Shown piece after piece: positions 1-7,928 of a stretch of DNA of 14,277 bases (position 1 is its first letter; every line of letters begins with the position of its first letter). Both the position numbers and the translations under genes were made by a program. Location of the stretch: the NCBI GenBank assembly GCA_900553635.1, contig USDU01000044.1, forward strand, positions 1-14,277, written 5' to 3'. Under the pieces are notes generated by a model. The model saw only the letters and a list, made by a program, of their open reading frames with translations. It ran no database searches and had not been told where the DNA came from. The DNA comes from an uncultured Lachnospiraceae bacterium (GTDB lineage Bacteria > Bacillota_A > Clostridia > Lachnospirales > Lachnospiraceae).

Positions 1-2
1 AC

Positions 3-476
3 TTCGCGTTTGAAATCATCTATGGCGTATGGTTCATGGCTGCCACACTGGCTGCTTACATCATCCGTAAGCCGGGCGTAGCTCTGGTGGCAGAAGTACT
101 GGCTTCCGTAGTAGAGCTTCTGATGGGCAATTCCGGCGGCGTAACCGTTGTATTGACCGGACTGATTCAGGGCGCAGGTGCAGAGCTTGCATTCGCTTTA
201 TTCCGTTATAAGAAATGGGATCTGGCGAGCATGTCCCTGGCAAGCGTATTTTCCGCTGCCTTCATTTTCTGTTATGAGCTTTACTATCTGAACTACATTG
301 CGCTGGCACCGAGCCTTCTGATTGCGCAGCTGGCAGTCCGTTTCGTAAGCGCCATCGTATTCTCCGGCGTGATCTGCAAGCTGGCTGGCGACGGACTGGC
401 AAAGACCGGTGTGGTAAAGAGCTATGCCATCGGCGCGAAAGCAAAGAGCGGAAAGGTATATGACGAGGAGGACTAA
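3..476 (+). CDS. ykoE: YkoE-type ECF transporter S component (5'-truncated by window edge)
   Basis: This is the substrate-binding membrane subunit of an energy-coupling factor transporter. Family knowledge points to thiamine or its HMP precursor as the substrate. The reading frame is open from base 3, so the gene starts before the window and the ATG at 36 is only an internal Met. About 157 codons are visible, against roughly 200 for a full YkoE. The visible part is almost entirely hydrophobic with four or five membrane segments. It carries the YkoE-like segment GLIQGAGAELAFALFRYKKW in the middle, and a short charged tail (KVYDEED) that is probably cytoplasmic. It is the first visible gene of a four-gene operon with a binding-protein homologue, a double ATPase (YkoD type) and EcfT (YkoC type), which is the main support for the thiamine-related assignment. 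A TPP riboswitch, if there is one, would lie upstream of the window. Confidence 0.85.
   Translation, partial: FAFEIIYGVWFMAATLAAYIIRKPGVALVAEVLASVVELLMGNSGGVTVVLTGLIQGAGAELAFALFRYKKWDLASMSLASVFSAAFIFCYELYYLNYIALAPSLLIAQLAVRFVSAIVFSGVICKLAGDGLAKTGVVKSYAIGAKAKSGKVYDEED
465..472 (+). promoter_or_regulatory. Ribosome binding site fixing the start of the ThiY-like gene
   Basis: GAGGAGGA lies 7 bases before the ATG at 480, inside the last codons of ykoE. The ykoE stop TAA (474-476) is in the same frame as this ATG. An upstream extension carrying a signal peptide is therefore impossible without stop-codon readthrough. Confidence 0.8.
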
Positions 477-479
477 AAA

Positions 480-1361
480 ATGGATAAGTTAAAGGTCGTT
501 CTGGACTGGTTCCCGAATACAAATCACACAGGCTATCTGCTGGCGCAGAAGCGCGGTTGGTTCAAAGAGGCCGATCTGGATGTGGAGATCTTCGGTGAGG
601 TACATGGCGAGATGGAGCTCCACGGCGGAGATTTTGTCTGCGGACCGGAGATTGCTATGCTGGAGTGCCGGGAGCGGGGTATTAACCTGACCGGTATCGC
701 GGTTATGACCCAAAAATGTGATTCCGGTATCGTCTCCCTGAAGGAGGCGGGCATCACCCGCCCCAGAGAGCTGGAGGGCAAGCGTCTGACTCACTGGACC
801 CCAGCCTGGTTCCACGCAGCGATTCGTCGCGTGGTAGAAGCAGACGGCGGCGACTACGATAAGATCAATCTGGTAAATCTGGATGTAGGCGATATCGTAG
901 CCACCCTGGGCAATGTGGCGGACGCTACCTGGGTTTATGAGAATTGGGAAAATCAGGTTCTGCTTGAGGCAGGAAAAGAGATTAACTACTTTAACCTGGG
1001 CGATGTGGATCCCATCTTTGATTTCTGCGCGCCGGCCATGGCGGCTTCCGAGGAAATCTTACGTGAAAAGCCGGATGCAGTGCGTCGTTTCCTGAAGGTC
1101 CTGGATCGGGCATACCGTGAGGTGGCTGCGCATCCGGAAGAAACCGTTATGGAAGTACGTGATATGCTGCCTGCAGACGCTACGGAGTCTCTGCTTATCC
1201 GCAGTCAGAAGCATCTGGCTCCGATTTTGCTTGACAAGGAAGGCCGGTGGGGCAGAATCGACGCCCAGAGATGGAACCGTATGGCGGATTTCCTGGTGGA
1301 GTGCGGCGTGATTTCCGGAAGAACCGAGAAGGAATTTACCAACGAGTATTTTGAAGCATGA
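480..1361 (+). CDS. ThiY/NMT1-THI5-like pyrimidine-binding protein, no signal peptide
   Basis: This 293-residue periplasmic-binding-protein fold belongs to the NMT1/THI5 (ThiY) family. The N-terminal segment VVLDWFPNTNHTGY (residues 6-19), followed by a GWF turn, is characteristic of ThiY-like proteins that bind formylaminopyrimidine or HMP-type ligands. The C-terminus TNEYFEA resembles the TNEYL segment of yeast THI5. A normal ThiY is a lipoprotein or secreted protein. This one begins MDKLKVVLDW with no hydrophobic leader and no lipobox, and an in-frame stop sits 3 bases before the start, so it should be cytosolic. By-eye alignment to yeast THI5 shows the CCCFC iron-site motif replaced by IFDFC, and the active-site Lys and His (positions 62 and 66 in yeast, from memory) replaced by Gly and Ala. 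HMP-phosphate synthase activity is therefore unlikely. The gene sits between the S component and the ATPase gene, overlapping the latter by ATGA. The family is secure; the function in the cytosol is unknown. Confidence 0.85.
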   Translation: MDKLKVVLDWFPNTNHTGYLLAQKRGWFKEADLDVEIFGEVHGEMELHGGDFVCGPEIAMLECRERGINLTGIAVMTQKCDSGIVSLKEAGITRPRELEGKRLTHWTPAWFHAAIRRVVEADGGDYDKINLVNLDVGDIVATLGNVADATWVYENWENQVLLEAGKEINYFNLGDVDPIFDFCAPAMAASEEILREKPDAVRRFLKVLDRAYREVAAHPEETVMEVRDMLPADATESLLIRSQKHLAPILLDKEGRWGRIDAQRWNRMADFLVECGVISGRTEKEFTNEYFEA

Positions 1362-2770
1362 GTATAAAAGTCGAACATCTGGAATTTACCTATTTTGAAG
1401 ACAGAAAGAATATTCTCTGTGATTTAAGTGCGGAATTTGATGCCGGTGAGATTACCATTCTCACCGGCGCTTCCGGGTGTGGCAAATCCACCCTGCTCTA
1501 TCTGGCAGCGGGCATCTACCCTCACAGCGCCGGGATTTTGCGCTCCGGCAGCGTCAGCGTAGAAGGAGTACGTCCGGACAGTCTGACGGCATCGAAGCGT
1601 TGCGCCCTGGTGGGCATGATGTTCCAGAATCCGGAGCTGCAGTTCTGCATGGATACAGTGGAGCATGAGCTTTTGTTCTGCCTGGAAAATATCTGCACGC
1701 CCCGGGAAGAGATGATGGAGAAAGTAGACGGAGCGCTGGCTTTCTGTGAGATATCACACCTGAAAAAGCGGACGCTTCACAGCCTGTCCGGCGGCGAACG
1801 TCAGAAGGTTATGCTGGCCTGCCTGACCCTGCTGTCACCCAAATGGCTCCTGCTTGACGAGCCTTTTGCCAATATTGATGACGCTTCCGCCCGGATGATT
1901 GCGGGCAAATTAAAAGAACTGAACCGGACGAAGGGCATCGGCATTCTGGCGGTGGATCACCGGCTGGAGAACTGGCTTGGTATCGCGGATAAAGTGCGGG
2001 TTATGGAAAATGGTGTATTGCGGCCGGAAATCATGGATGTAAATACACTGGACGGGGCGCTTTTGAAGGAGCTTGGCGTGATTGTACCGGGCGAGGCCTA
2101 TGAGACAAAGCTTCCGGAAGCGCAGTCAGGCGACGTGGTGCTGCGGTTAGAGCATCTGGCACTCAGACATGGAAATAACCATATTTTTACAGATATAAAT
2201 GCCGAATTTCGTTCCGGCTGCATCTATGCCATTGTGGGTGAGAGCGGCTGTGGAAAGAGCAGTCTCTTCGGCGCACTGTCCGGCCTCTATTCCTATCAGG
2301 GACAGGCGTTGCTGGAAGGCCGGGAGCTTCGAAAGCTCCGGAAACAGGATTTGGGTAAAATCGGTTTCGTCACCCAGAATCCCCAGGATCAGTTTGTAAG
2401 CGATACGGTGAAAGAGGAGATTCTGGTGGGTCTGAAAAAGCGGGAGGACGCGGAGATGAAAACGGAGGAAATCCTGCGCGGCATCAAGCTCTGGCGATAT
2501 CGGGATATCTCTCCCTATATGCTGAGCCAGGGGCAGCAGCGCAGACTTGGCGTGGCGGCCCTGATGGCCTATCCCTGTAAGGTGCTGGTCTGCGATGAAC
2601 CTACCTACGCCCAGGACCGCAATAACACAAAGGCGATCATGGATGCCCTGTGCCGACAGGCCAGAGAGCATGGTGTGGCCCTGATTTTCTCCACCCACGA
2701 CCGGCAGCTGGCGAAGGATTATGCAGATGAGATACTGGAATTGAAGGGAGGCAGACTATGCGTACACTGA
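1358..2770 (+). CDS. ykoD: ECF transporter double ATPase (YkoD type)
   Basis: This protein has two fused ABC ATPase domains in 470 residues and would power the thiamine or HMP ECF transporter from the cytoplasmic face. Domain 1 has Walker A GASGCGKST (37-45), Q-loop Gln90, signature LSGGE (143-147), Walker B Asp167-Glu168 and switch His201. Domain 2 has Walker A GESGCGKSS (294-302), signature LSQGQ (389-393), Walker B Asp413-Glu414 and His447. Both nucleotide sites keep their key residues, so both look competent. The fused arrangement matches YkoD, where other ECF systems use two separate EcfA proteins. The ATG overlaps the preceding stop as ATGA with only a weak Shine-Dalgarno sequence, which suggests translational coupling. 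The next gene starts 13 bases before this one ends. Confidence 0.92.
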   Translation: MSIKVEHLEFTYFEDRKNILCDLSAEFDAGEITILTGASGCGKSTLLYLAAGIYPHSAGILRSGSVSVEGVRPDSLTASKRCALVGMMFQNPELQFCMDTVEHELLFCLENICTPREEMMEKVDGALAFCEISHLKKRTLHSLSGGERQKVMLACLTLLSPKWLLLDEPFANIDDASARMIAGKLKELNRTKGIGILAVDHRLENWLGIADKVRVMENGVLRPEIMDVNTLDGALLKELGVIVPGEAYETKLPEAQSGDVVLRLEHLALRHGNNHIFTDINAEFRSGCIYAIVGESGCGKSSLFGALSGLYSYQGQALLEGRELRKLRKQDLGKIGFVTQNPQDQFVSDTVKEEILVGLKKREDAEMKTEEILRGIKLWRYRDISPYMLSQGQQRRLGVAALMAYPCKVLVCDEPTYAQDRNNTKAIMDALCRQAREHGVALIFSTHDRQLAKDYADEILELKGGRLCVH

Positions 2771-3453
2771 ATCCGGCAATGAAATTTGTGACGCTGTTGT
2801 GCGTGACCTTTGTACTGGCCTTCCGCTACAATCCAGTGCTGAATCTGGCGGTGTTCGTCCTCTGCATGGCAGCTCTGCTGGTGTCAAAGGTTCGCCTGAA
2901 GACCCTGGGACTTCTGATGCTGCCCATTTTGCTGGCAGCTACGGGGATGTTCTTTACCGGCTACCGGTTTTCGGCTGACGCGTCCATGCCGGTGGCGGCG
3001 GCAGACTTTCTGGTCAGCGATTCCCGGGTCTGGAACGGGGTGGCTCAGGCGAGCCGGGTGCTGGCCTATGCGGGCGTAGGTTTCCTGTTTACTCTGACCA
3101 CGGATCGGATTTTGATGGTCAAGTCCTTTGAAAAGCAGTTTCATTTGCCGCAGGTCTGGGCCTACGGCCTTCTGGCAGCCTGGGGCGTATTTCCACAGGC
3201 GGTACAGGAATATAAGCGGACCAGGGCGGCGTTTCGGGCGAGGGGATTGAAGGTGTTCCCGATATCCCCGGCGCTTTTGAAGCCTTTGCTGGTGAAATCC
3301 GTCCGTTGGTCCGAGGAGCTTTCCATTGCCATGGAGTCCAAGGGCTTTTCGGGAGAGGAAAAGCGGACCGAATACATGCAGGTGCGGGTGCATGCCCGGG
3401 ACTGGCTGTTCCTGATTTTATGTGTGGGTCTGACAATTGTCTGCTCTATGTAG
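2758..3453 (+). CDS. ykoC: ECF transporter transmembrane protein EcfT (YkoC type)
   Basis: This 231-residue membrane protein couples the ATPases to the YkoE S component. About five hydrophobic segments are visible: four in the first 145 residues and one at the extreme C-terminus (LFLILCVGLTIVCSM). The long cytoplasmic coupling region holds both EcfT signature motifs: RARG at 160-163 and AMESKGF, with Lys195-Gly196. These contact the ATPase grooves. The start at 2758 has the good ribosome binding site AGGGAGG at 2745-2751 with 6-base spacing, and lies inside the end of the ATPase gene. It is the last gene of the operon and is followed by an intrinsic terminator about 95 bases downstream. At 231 residues it is a little short for EcfT, but no domain appears to be missing. 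Confidence 0.9.
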   Translation: MRTLNPAMKFVTLLCVTFVLAFRYNPVLNLAVFVLCMAALLVSKVRLKTLGLLMLPILLAATGMFFTGYRFSADASMPVAAADFLVSDSRVWNGVAQASRVLAYAGVGFLFTLTTDRILMVKSFEKQFHLPQVWAYGLLAAWGVFPQAVQEYKRTRAAFRARGLKVFPISPALLKPLLVKSVRWSEELSIAMESKGFSGEEKRTEYMQVRVHARDWLFLILCVGLTIVCSM

Positions 3454-3547
3454 AACAATACGTGTCCGCCCGGTAAAGACATATGTGTAAAGCCGGAAGC
3501 ATTTATCGGAAAGAAAAGGGTACAGTGATTAAAAAAACTTATGAGTC

Positions 3548-3577
3548 AAAAAAAGCTGTTTTCCGACAGCTTTTTTT
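3548..3577 (+). terminator. Intrinsic terminator of the thiamine transporter operon
   Basis: A perfect 12-bp stem (a run of seven A, then GCTGT, pairing with ACAGC and seven T) closes a six-base loop TTTCCG. The 3' side ends in seven T. The A-run on the 5' side means it could also terminate transcription on the minus strand. It separates the transporter operon from guaB. Confidence 0.88.
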
Positions 3578-3602
3578 GTATTCTTTTTTCTTCTGTAATG
3601 TA

Positions 3603-3631
3603 TTGACAATTCAGAATCTTTTCGCTAAGAT
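3603..3631 (+). promoter_or_regulatory. Sigma-A promoter of guaB
   Basis: A consensus -35 box TTGACA (3603-3608), a 17-base spacer and a -10 box TAAGAT (3626-3631; 4 of 6 to TATAAT) lie between the terminator and guaB. Transcription would start near 3638, leaving a leader of about 65 bases. No purine riboswitch or obvious PurR-like site is visible in that short leader. Confidence 0.75.
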
Positions 3632-3671
3632 AAGTTATCAATAACCGTCGCACACGGACACAAATGAATAG

Positions 3672-5156
<1,485 letters not shown>

Positions 5157-5194
5157 AAAGCGGATATATAGAGAAAGCTTAAAAATAATTTTCA

Positions 5195-5230
5195 GGGAAA
5201 AGCTGGCATTTCATGTCAGCTTTTCTTTTT
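5195..5230 (+). terminator. Intrinsic terminator after guaB
   Basis: AAAAGCTGGCAT and ATGTCAGCTTTT pair as a 12-bp stem with one G-T wobble and a TTC loop (5198-5224). Outer G-C and G-T pairs can extend the base, and the sequence runs on as CTTTTT. It is about 40 bases after the guaB stop. Confidence 0.85.
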
Positions 5231-5298
5231 CTCTGTGGGGATTGCGCGGAGTTTTGAAAAAATTTTCGGGCTGTTCATAAAAAATTAAGTATTTGTTG

Positions 5299-5337
5299 TA
5301 GTAAAATGTAAACAGATTGCGTTATAGTAAATGTAAC
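5299..5337 (+). repeat. Imperfect direct repeat in the sigma-factor gene promoter region
   Basis: TAGTAAAATGTAAAC (5299-5313) and TAGTAAATGTAAC (5325-5337) are near-copies with a 26-base period. They differ by two single-base insertions in A runs. They lie just upstream of the ECF-like sigma gene and flank TATAGT (5323-5328), which could be a -10 box although no good -35 lies 16-18 bases before it. The pair could be regulator half-sites, an autoregulated sigma-factor promoter, or chance in A/T-rich DNA. Confidence 0.4.
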
Positions 5338-5360
5338 ATGATTTCGGGAGGAAGCTGCGC

Positions 5361-5915
5361 ATGCTGATGTACCTGTCCATACTGGACACCCAGGACGAGA
5401 AAGAAAAATTTACAGAGGTCTACGAGCAGTATCAGCATTTCTGCTGGTATGTGGCCAACCAGATGCTGGGCGACGATCATCTGGCGGAGGATGCCGTACA
5501 GGAGACCTTTCTGGCACTGACCAGACATTTGGACAAGATCGAGGTTGTCGAGAGTTCCAAAACCCGAAAGTTTCTGATGACGATTGTGAAAAGCAAGGCC
5601 ATTGACATTCTGCGCAAGCAAAAGGGCGAGCTGTCCATGGAAGAACTGGAATACGAGATTCCAACCGGCGAGCCGGACGCTCTAAGCCAGTACATAACCC
5701 GGGAAAATTATAACGCCATCGTATCCAGCGTTTTGGAGTTGGAGGAGAACTACCGGGTGATTTTCGAATACAAGTATGTACACGGGCTTTCGGACCGGGA
5801 AATTGGCGATTTGCTGGGGATTTCTTCCAAAACCGTCAACGTGCGGTACTACCGGGCACGGAAAAAACTTCAGTTCATGCTGACAAAGGAGGGAGCAGGC
5901 AGTGCGGGACGATAA
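5361..5915 (+). CDS. ECF-like sigma-70 family RNA polymerase sigma factor
   Basis: This 184-residue alternative sigma factor directs RNA polymerase to a specific regulon. Region 2 spans roughly residues 15-85, with the core-binding segment GDDHLAEDAVQETFLAL and the -10-recognition segment KTRKFLMTIVKSKAIDILRK. Region 4 spans roughly 118-175, with the helix-turn-helix LSDREIGDLLGISSKTVNVR starting near residue 143 and ending in RYYRARKKL. Regions 1 and 3 are absent, as in ECF factors. The start at 5361 has GGGAGG at 5346-5351, 9 bases away; an ATG at 5367 is an alternative. The next gene, encoding a probable anti-sigma factor, begins 14 bases before this one ends, which suggests coupled synthesis. 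A link to envelope stress is inferred from the neighbours. The signal and regulon cannot be read from the sequence. Confidence 0.9.
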   Translation: MLMYLSILDTQDEKEKFTEVYEQYQHFCWYVANQMLGDDHLAEDAVQETFLALTRHLDKIEVVESSKTRKFLMTIVKSKAIDILRKQKGELSMEELEYEIPTGEPDALSQYITRENYNAIVSSVLELEENYRVIFEYKYVHGLSDREIGDLLGISSKTVNVRYYRARKKLQFMLTKEGAGSAGR

Positions 5916-6795
5916 GAAGAGAGAAGAACTGGAAAAAGAACTGCTTGCGGAAGCCTTCGATGAATGTATGGATGAACAGTTAAGCTTTATTCCGTCGGAG
6001 CGGGAAATCGCGCGCATGCACCGGTATTCCGAAGATTTTCAGCAAAACATGCAGGAGCTCCTGGATGCGGGCGGTAAGCCGAAGCGGAAGAAAAACACCA
6101 TTACGCAGCGGGAATTTGTCTACAGCTTCAATAAGATTGCGGCTTGTATCCTGGCGGTTTTGGTGGTGAGCGGCGTCTGCACCGGTCTGTTTTTGGCAGG
6201 CGGAAAAAAGAGCAGCGGGACAGCTGATACGGCAGCTCCGGAGACAGCATCCATCATGGAAGACAGCGTCGAAGAGGCGGCGGATGAAGGCGTGGAAACA
6301 GAGGGCGAAAGCGCAGAGAACACAGCAGCGGCGTCCGCTGCAGGGAAAGAAAACGCGCCGGAGAAAATCACCTTCGCGGGTCATGACGTCTACCTGACCC
6401 AGGAACAGAATGTGACCGCCGAGACCGAGAGTGTAAAGACTCTGGTATCCAGCCCGGTGATCGCGCGGGACGCAGAAGCGGTAAAAGTCACAATTGGTAA
6501 CATCAGCGAGACACCCATTTCCTATAACGCCAATATGGAATTACAGGTACAAAAAGACGGCGCCTGGTACGTGGTGACCAGAAACAGCGAGCCTGTGGGG
6601 CAGCAGGACACTACCGTGGTCCTGGAGCCCGGTATGGCCCAGGATGAAGAACTGGATCTGACCGACTATGATCTGGATTATGACGCAGACGCCTACCGGA
6701 TTATCACCTATGTAGACGGCGAGCCCTTCAGTGCCGGATTCCGATTCGAGAGCGTAGAACAGGGATTGGAGGAAGCTCTGGAGGAAAATAAATGA
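5902..6795 (+). CDS. Probable membrane-bound anti-sigma factor with C-terminal Ig-like domain
   Basis: This 297-residue protein probably holds the preceding sigma factor at the membrane. That is inferred from its position and topology; I do not recognise a named anti-sigma domain. The N-terminal 78 residues are highly charged and should be cytosolic, with a conserved-looking IPSEREIARMHRYSEDF. A single transmembrane helix spans about residues 79-101. An acidic, Ala/Glu/Thr-rich linker follows (about 105-150), and then an extracellular beta-rich domain (about 153-290) with NISETPISYNANMELQVQKD and GAWYVV. That pattern resembles bacterial Ig-like domains often found in Firmicutes surface proteins. 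The start is GTG at 5902, overlapping the sigma gene, with ribosome binding site GGAGGGAG (5888-5895) 6 bases upstream. The stop overlaps the next start as ATGA. It could instead be a sensor that is not an anti-sigma factor. Confidence 0.75.
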   Translation: MRDDKKREELEKELLAEAFDECMDEQLSFIPSEREIARMHRYSEDFQQNMQELLDAGGKPKRKKNTITQREFVYSFNKIAACILAVLVVSGVCTGLFLAGGKKSSGTADTAAPETASIMEDSVEEAADEGVETEGESAENTAAASAAGKENAPEKITFAGHDVYLTQEQNVTAETESVKTLVSSPVIARDAEAVKVTIGNISETPISYNANMELQVQKDGAWYVVTRNSEPVGQQDTTVVLEPGMAQDEELDLTDYDLDYDADAYRIITYVDGEPFSAGFRFESVEQGLEEALEENK

Positions 6796-7718
6796 AAAAG
6801 AGAGTATGGATCATGGCCATTTTGATGGCAGGCACACTGGCAGCGGGTTGCGGCGGAGCATCCAAAGATACCATGAGTGCTGCCAGCGTAACCGAAGAAG
6901 CCGGCGCATATGAAAATGAAGCCTGGGACGACGTGGCGGAAGACGGCGCAGTCACCGCCGAATCCGGCATCGAGATACCGGCGAACACCAGCCAGAAGCT
7001 GATCAAAACCGTCACCCTGAACATGGAAACCAGAGAATTCGAGACAGTACTTTCCGGTATCCAGGCCAAAGTTACCGAGACCGGCGGATACACGGAAACA
7101 TCTGAGGTAAACGGAAGCAGCTACTACGGAAGAGGCAACCGCTCCGCCTGGCTGACCTTACGCATTCCCGCCGACAAACTGGACACCTTCGTCACCACCG
7201 TCAGCGGCCTGGGCAACGTCACCAGCAAAAGCGAAAGTGTTGAAGACATCACCCTGCAGTACGTAGACACCGAAAGTCACAAAAAAGCCCTGGAAACCGA
7301 ACAGGACCGTCTGCTGACCCTCATGGAACAGGCCGAAAGCATGGACGACATCATCAAAATCGAAACCCGCCTGTCCGAAATCCGTTACGAACTGCAAACC
7401 TATGAAACCACCCTACGCACCTACGACAACCAGGTCTCCTACAGCACTGTCAACATCGATCTCTACGAAGTAGACCGTGAAAGCGCCCCGGAAAAGCAAA
7501 GCTTCGCAAGCGAACTAAAAACCCGCCTGACCGATAATATCTACCACATCAGCCGAGGCCTCCGAAGCTTCGCCATCTGGTTCGCCGCATCTCTCCCCTA
7601 CTTCGCGATCTTCGCGGCAGCGGCCTTTATTGTTATAAAAATCGTGCGGAAAATCGTCTGGAAAAAGCCAATTTTCCATAAAAAAGATGAGCCCACCGAT
7701 CCGACATCAAAAGAGTAG
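6792..7718 (+). CDS. DUF4349 family lipoprotein
   Basis: This 308-residue exported lipoprotein has the layout of the DUF4349 family, whose function is not established. A type II signal peptide begins MKKRVW and ends in the lipobox LAAGC, with acylated Cys20. An acidic linker follows to about residue 65, then the body with QKLIKTVTLNMETREFETVL and LRIPADKLDTFV. A charged helical region that is probably coiled coil spans about 155-210. A second membrane helix spans about 260-282, and the tail is lysine-rich and cytosolic. It would therefore be anchored at both ends. It is coupled to the anti-sigma gene by an ATGA overlap, which suggests it is part of the signal-sensing module or a target of the sigma factor. 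Codon choice shifts towards C-ending codons in the second two-thirds (see findings). A GC-rich hairpin follows the stop. Confidence 0.88.
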   Translation: MKKRVWIMAILMAGTLAAGCGGASKDTMSAASVTEEAGAYENEAWDDVAEDGAVTAESGIEIPANTSQKLIKTVTLNMETREFETVLSGIQAKVTETGGYTETSEVNGSSYYGRGNRSAWLTLRIPADKLDTFVTTVSGLGNVTSKSESVEDITLQYVDTESHKKALETEQDRLLTLMEQAESMDDIIKIETRLSEIRYELQTYETTLRTYDNQVSYSTVNIDLYEVDRESAPEKQSFASELKTRLTDNIYHISRGLRSFAIWFAASLPYFAIFAAAAFIVIKIVRKIVWKKPIFHKKDEPTDPTSKE

Positions 7719-7729
7719 AACCAAACCAC

Positions 7730-7763
7730 GCCCGCCCTGTCTCTCAACAGAGAGCGGGCGGGC
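7730..7763 (+). terminator. GC-rich hairpin, possible terminator after the sigma module
   Basis: GCCCGCCC pairs with GGGCGGGC (8 bp). Inside it CTCTC pairs with GAGAG around an AACA loop, with a small internal bulge. The stem is very stable, but it is followed by TCTGCTGTAC rather than a U-tract, so it is at best an atypical terminator on the + strand. On the minus strand it is followed by a mildly T-rich stretch. Confidence 0.5.
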
Positions 7764-7825
7764 TCTGCTGTACAAAACCGGGCGAAGGGCATTCACAACC
7801 AGACCCGTCCATTTATGATTCCCTC

Positions 7826-7854
7826 TTCCCTGTCCCCCAAAAATCTGCTATAAT
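7826..7854 (+). promoter_or_regulatory. Extended -10 promoter for the GH13-like gene
   Basis: TGCTATAAT (7846-7854) is a perfect extended -10 element containing a consensus TATAAT at 7849-7854. The -35 position at a 17-base spacer reads TTCCCT, which is weak, as is common with extended -10 promoters. Transcription would begin near 7861, giving a leader of about 68 bases and excluding the TTG at 7863 as a start. Confidence 0.75.
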
Positions 7855-7910
7855 AATCATAATTGGCGAAGTTTCGTGAATTTTTCAAAAATCCCCAAAA
7901 TTTGATAAAA

Positions 7911-7917
7911 AGGGAGG
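7911..7917 (+). promoter_or_regulatory. Ribosome binding site of the GH13-like gene, decides the start
   Basis: AGGGAGG lies 11 bases before the ATG at 7929. The longer frame from TTG 7863 begins almost at the predicted transcription start and has no ribosome binding site. Confidence 0.75.
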
Positions 7918-7928
7918 ACCCACACCCC

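Noticed and set aside
36..476. ATG at 36 as the start of the first gene
   Set aside because: The same frame is open and YkoE-like back to base 3 (reading FAFEIIYGVWF), so the gene is truncated by the window and 36 is an internal Met.
480..1361. THI5-type HMP-phosphate synthase
   Set aside because: By-eye alignment shows the CCCFC motif replaced by IFDFC, and the active-site Lys and His replaced by Gly and Ala, so synthase activity is not supported.
2147..2698. 183-residue minus-strand open frame
   Set aside because: It is antisense to the second ATPase domain, whose motifs are intact. No domain is recognisable in the minus-strand product.
7863..7928. TTG start extending the GH13-like protein by 22 residues
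   Set aside because: The predicted transcription start is near 7861, there is no ribosome binding site, and AGGGAGG serves the ATG at 7929.
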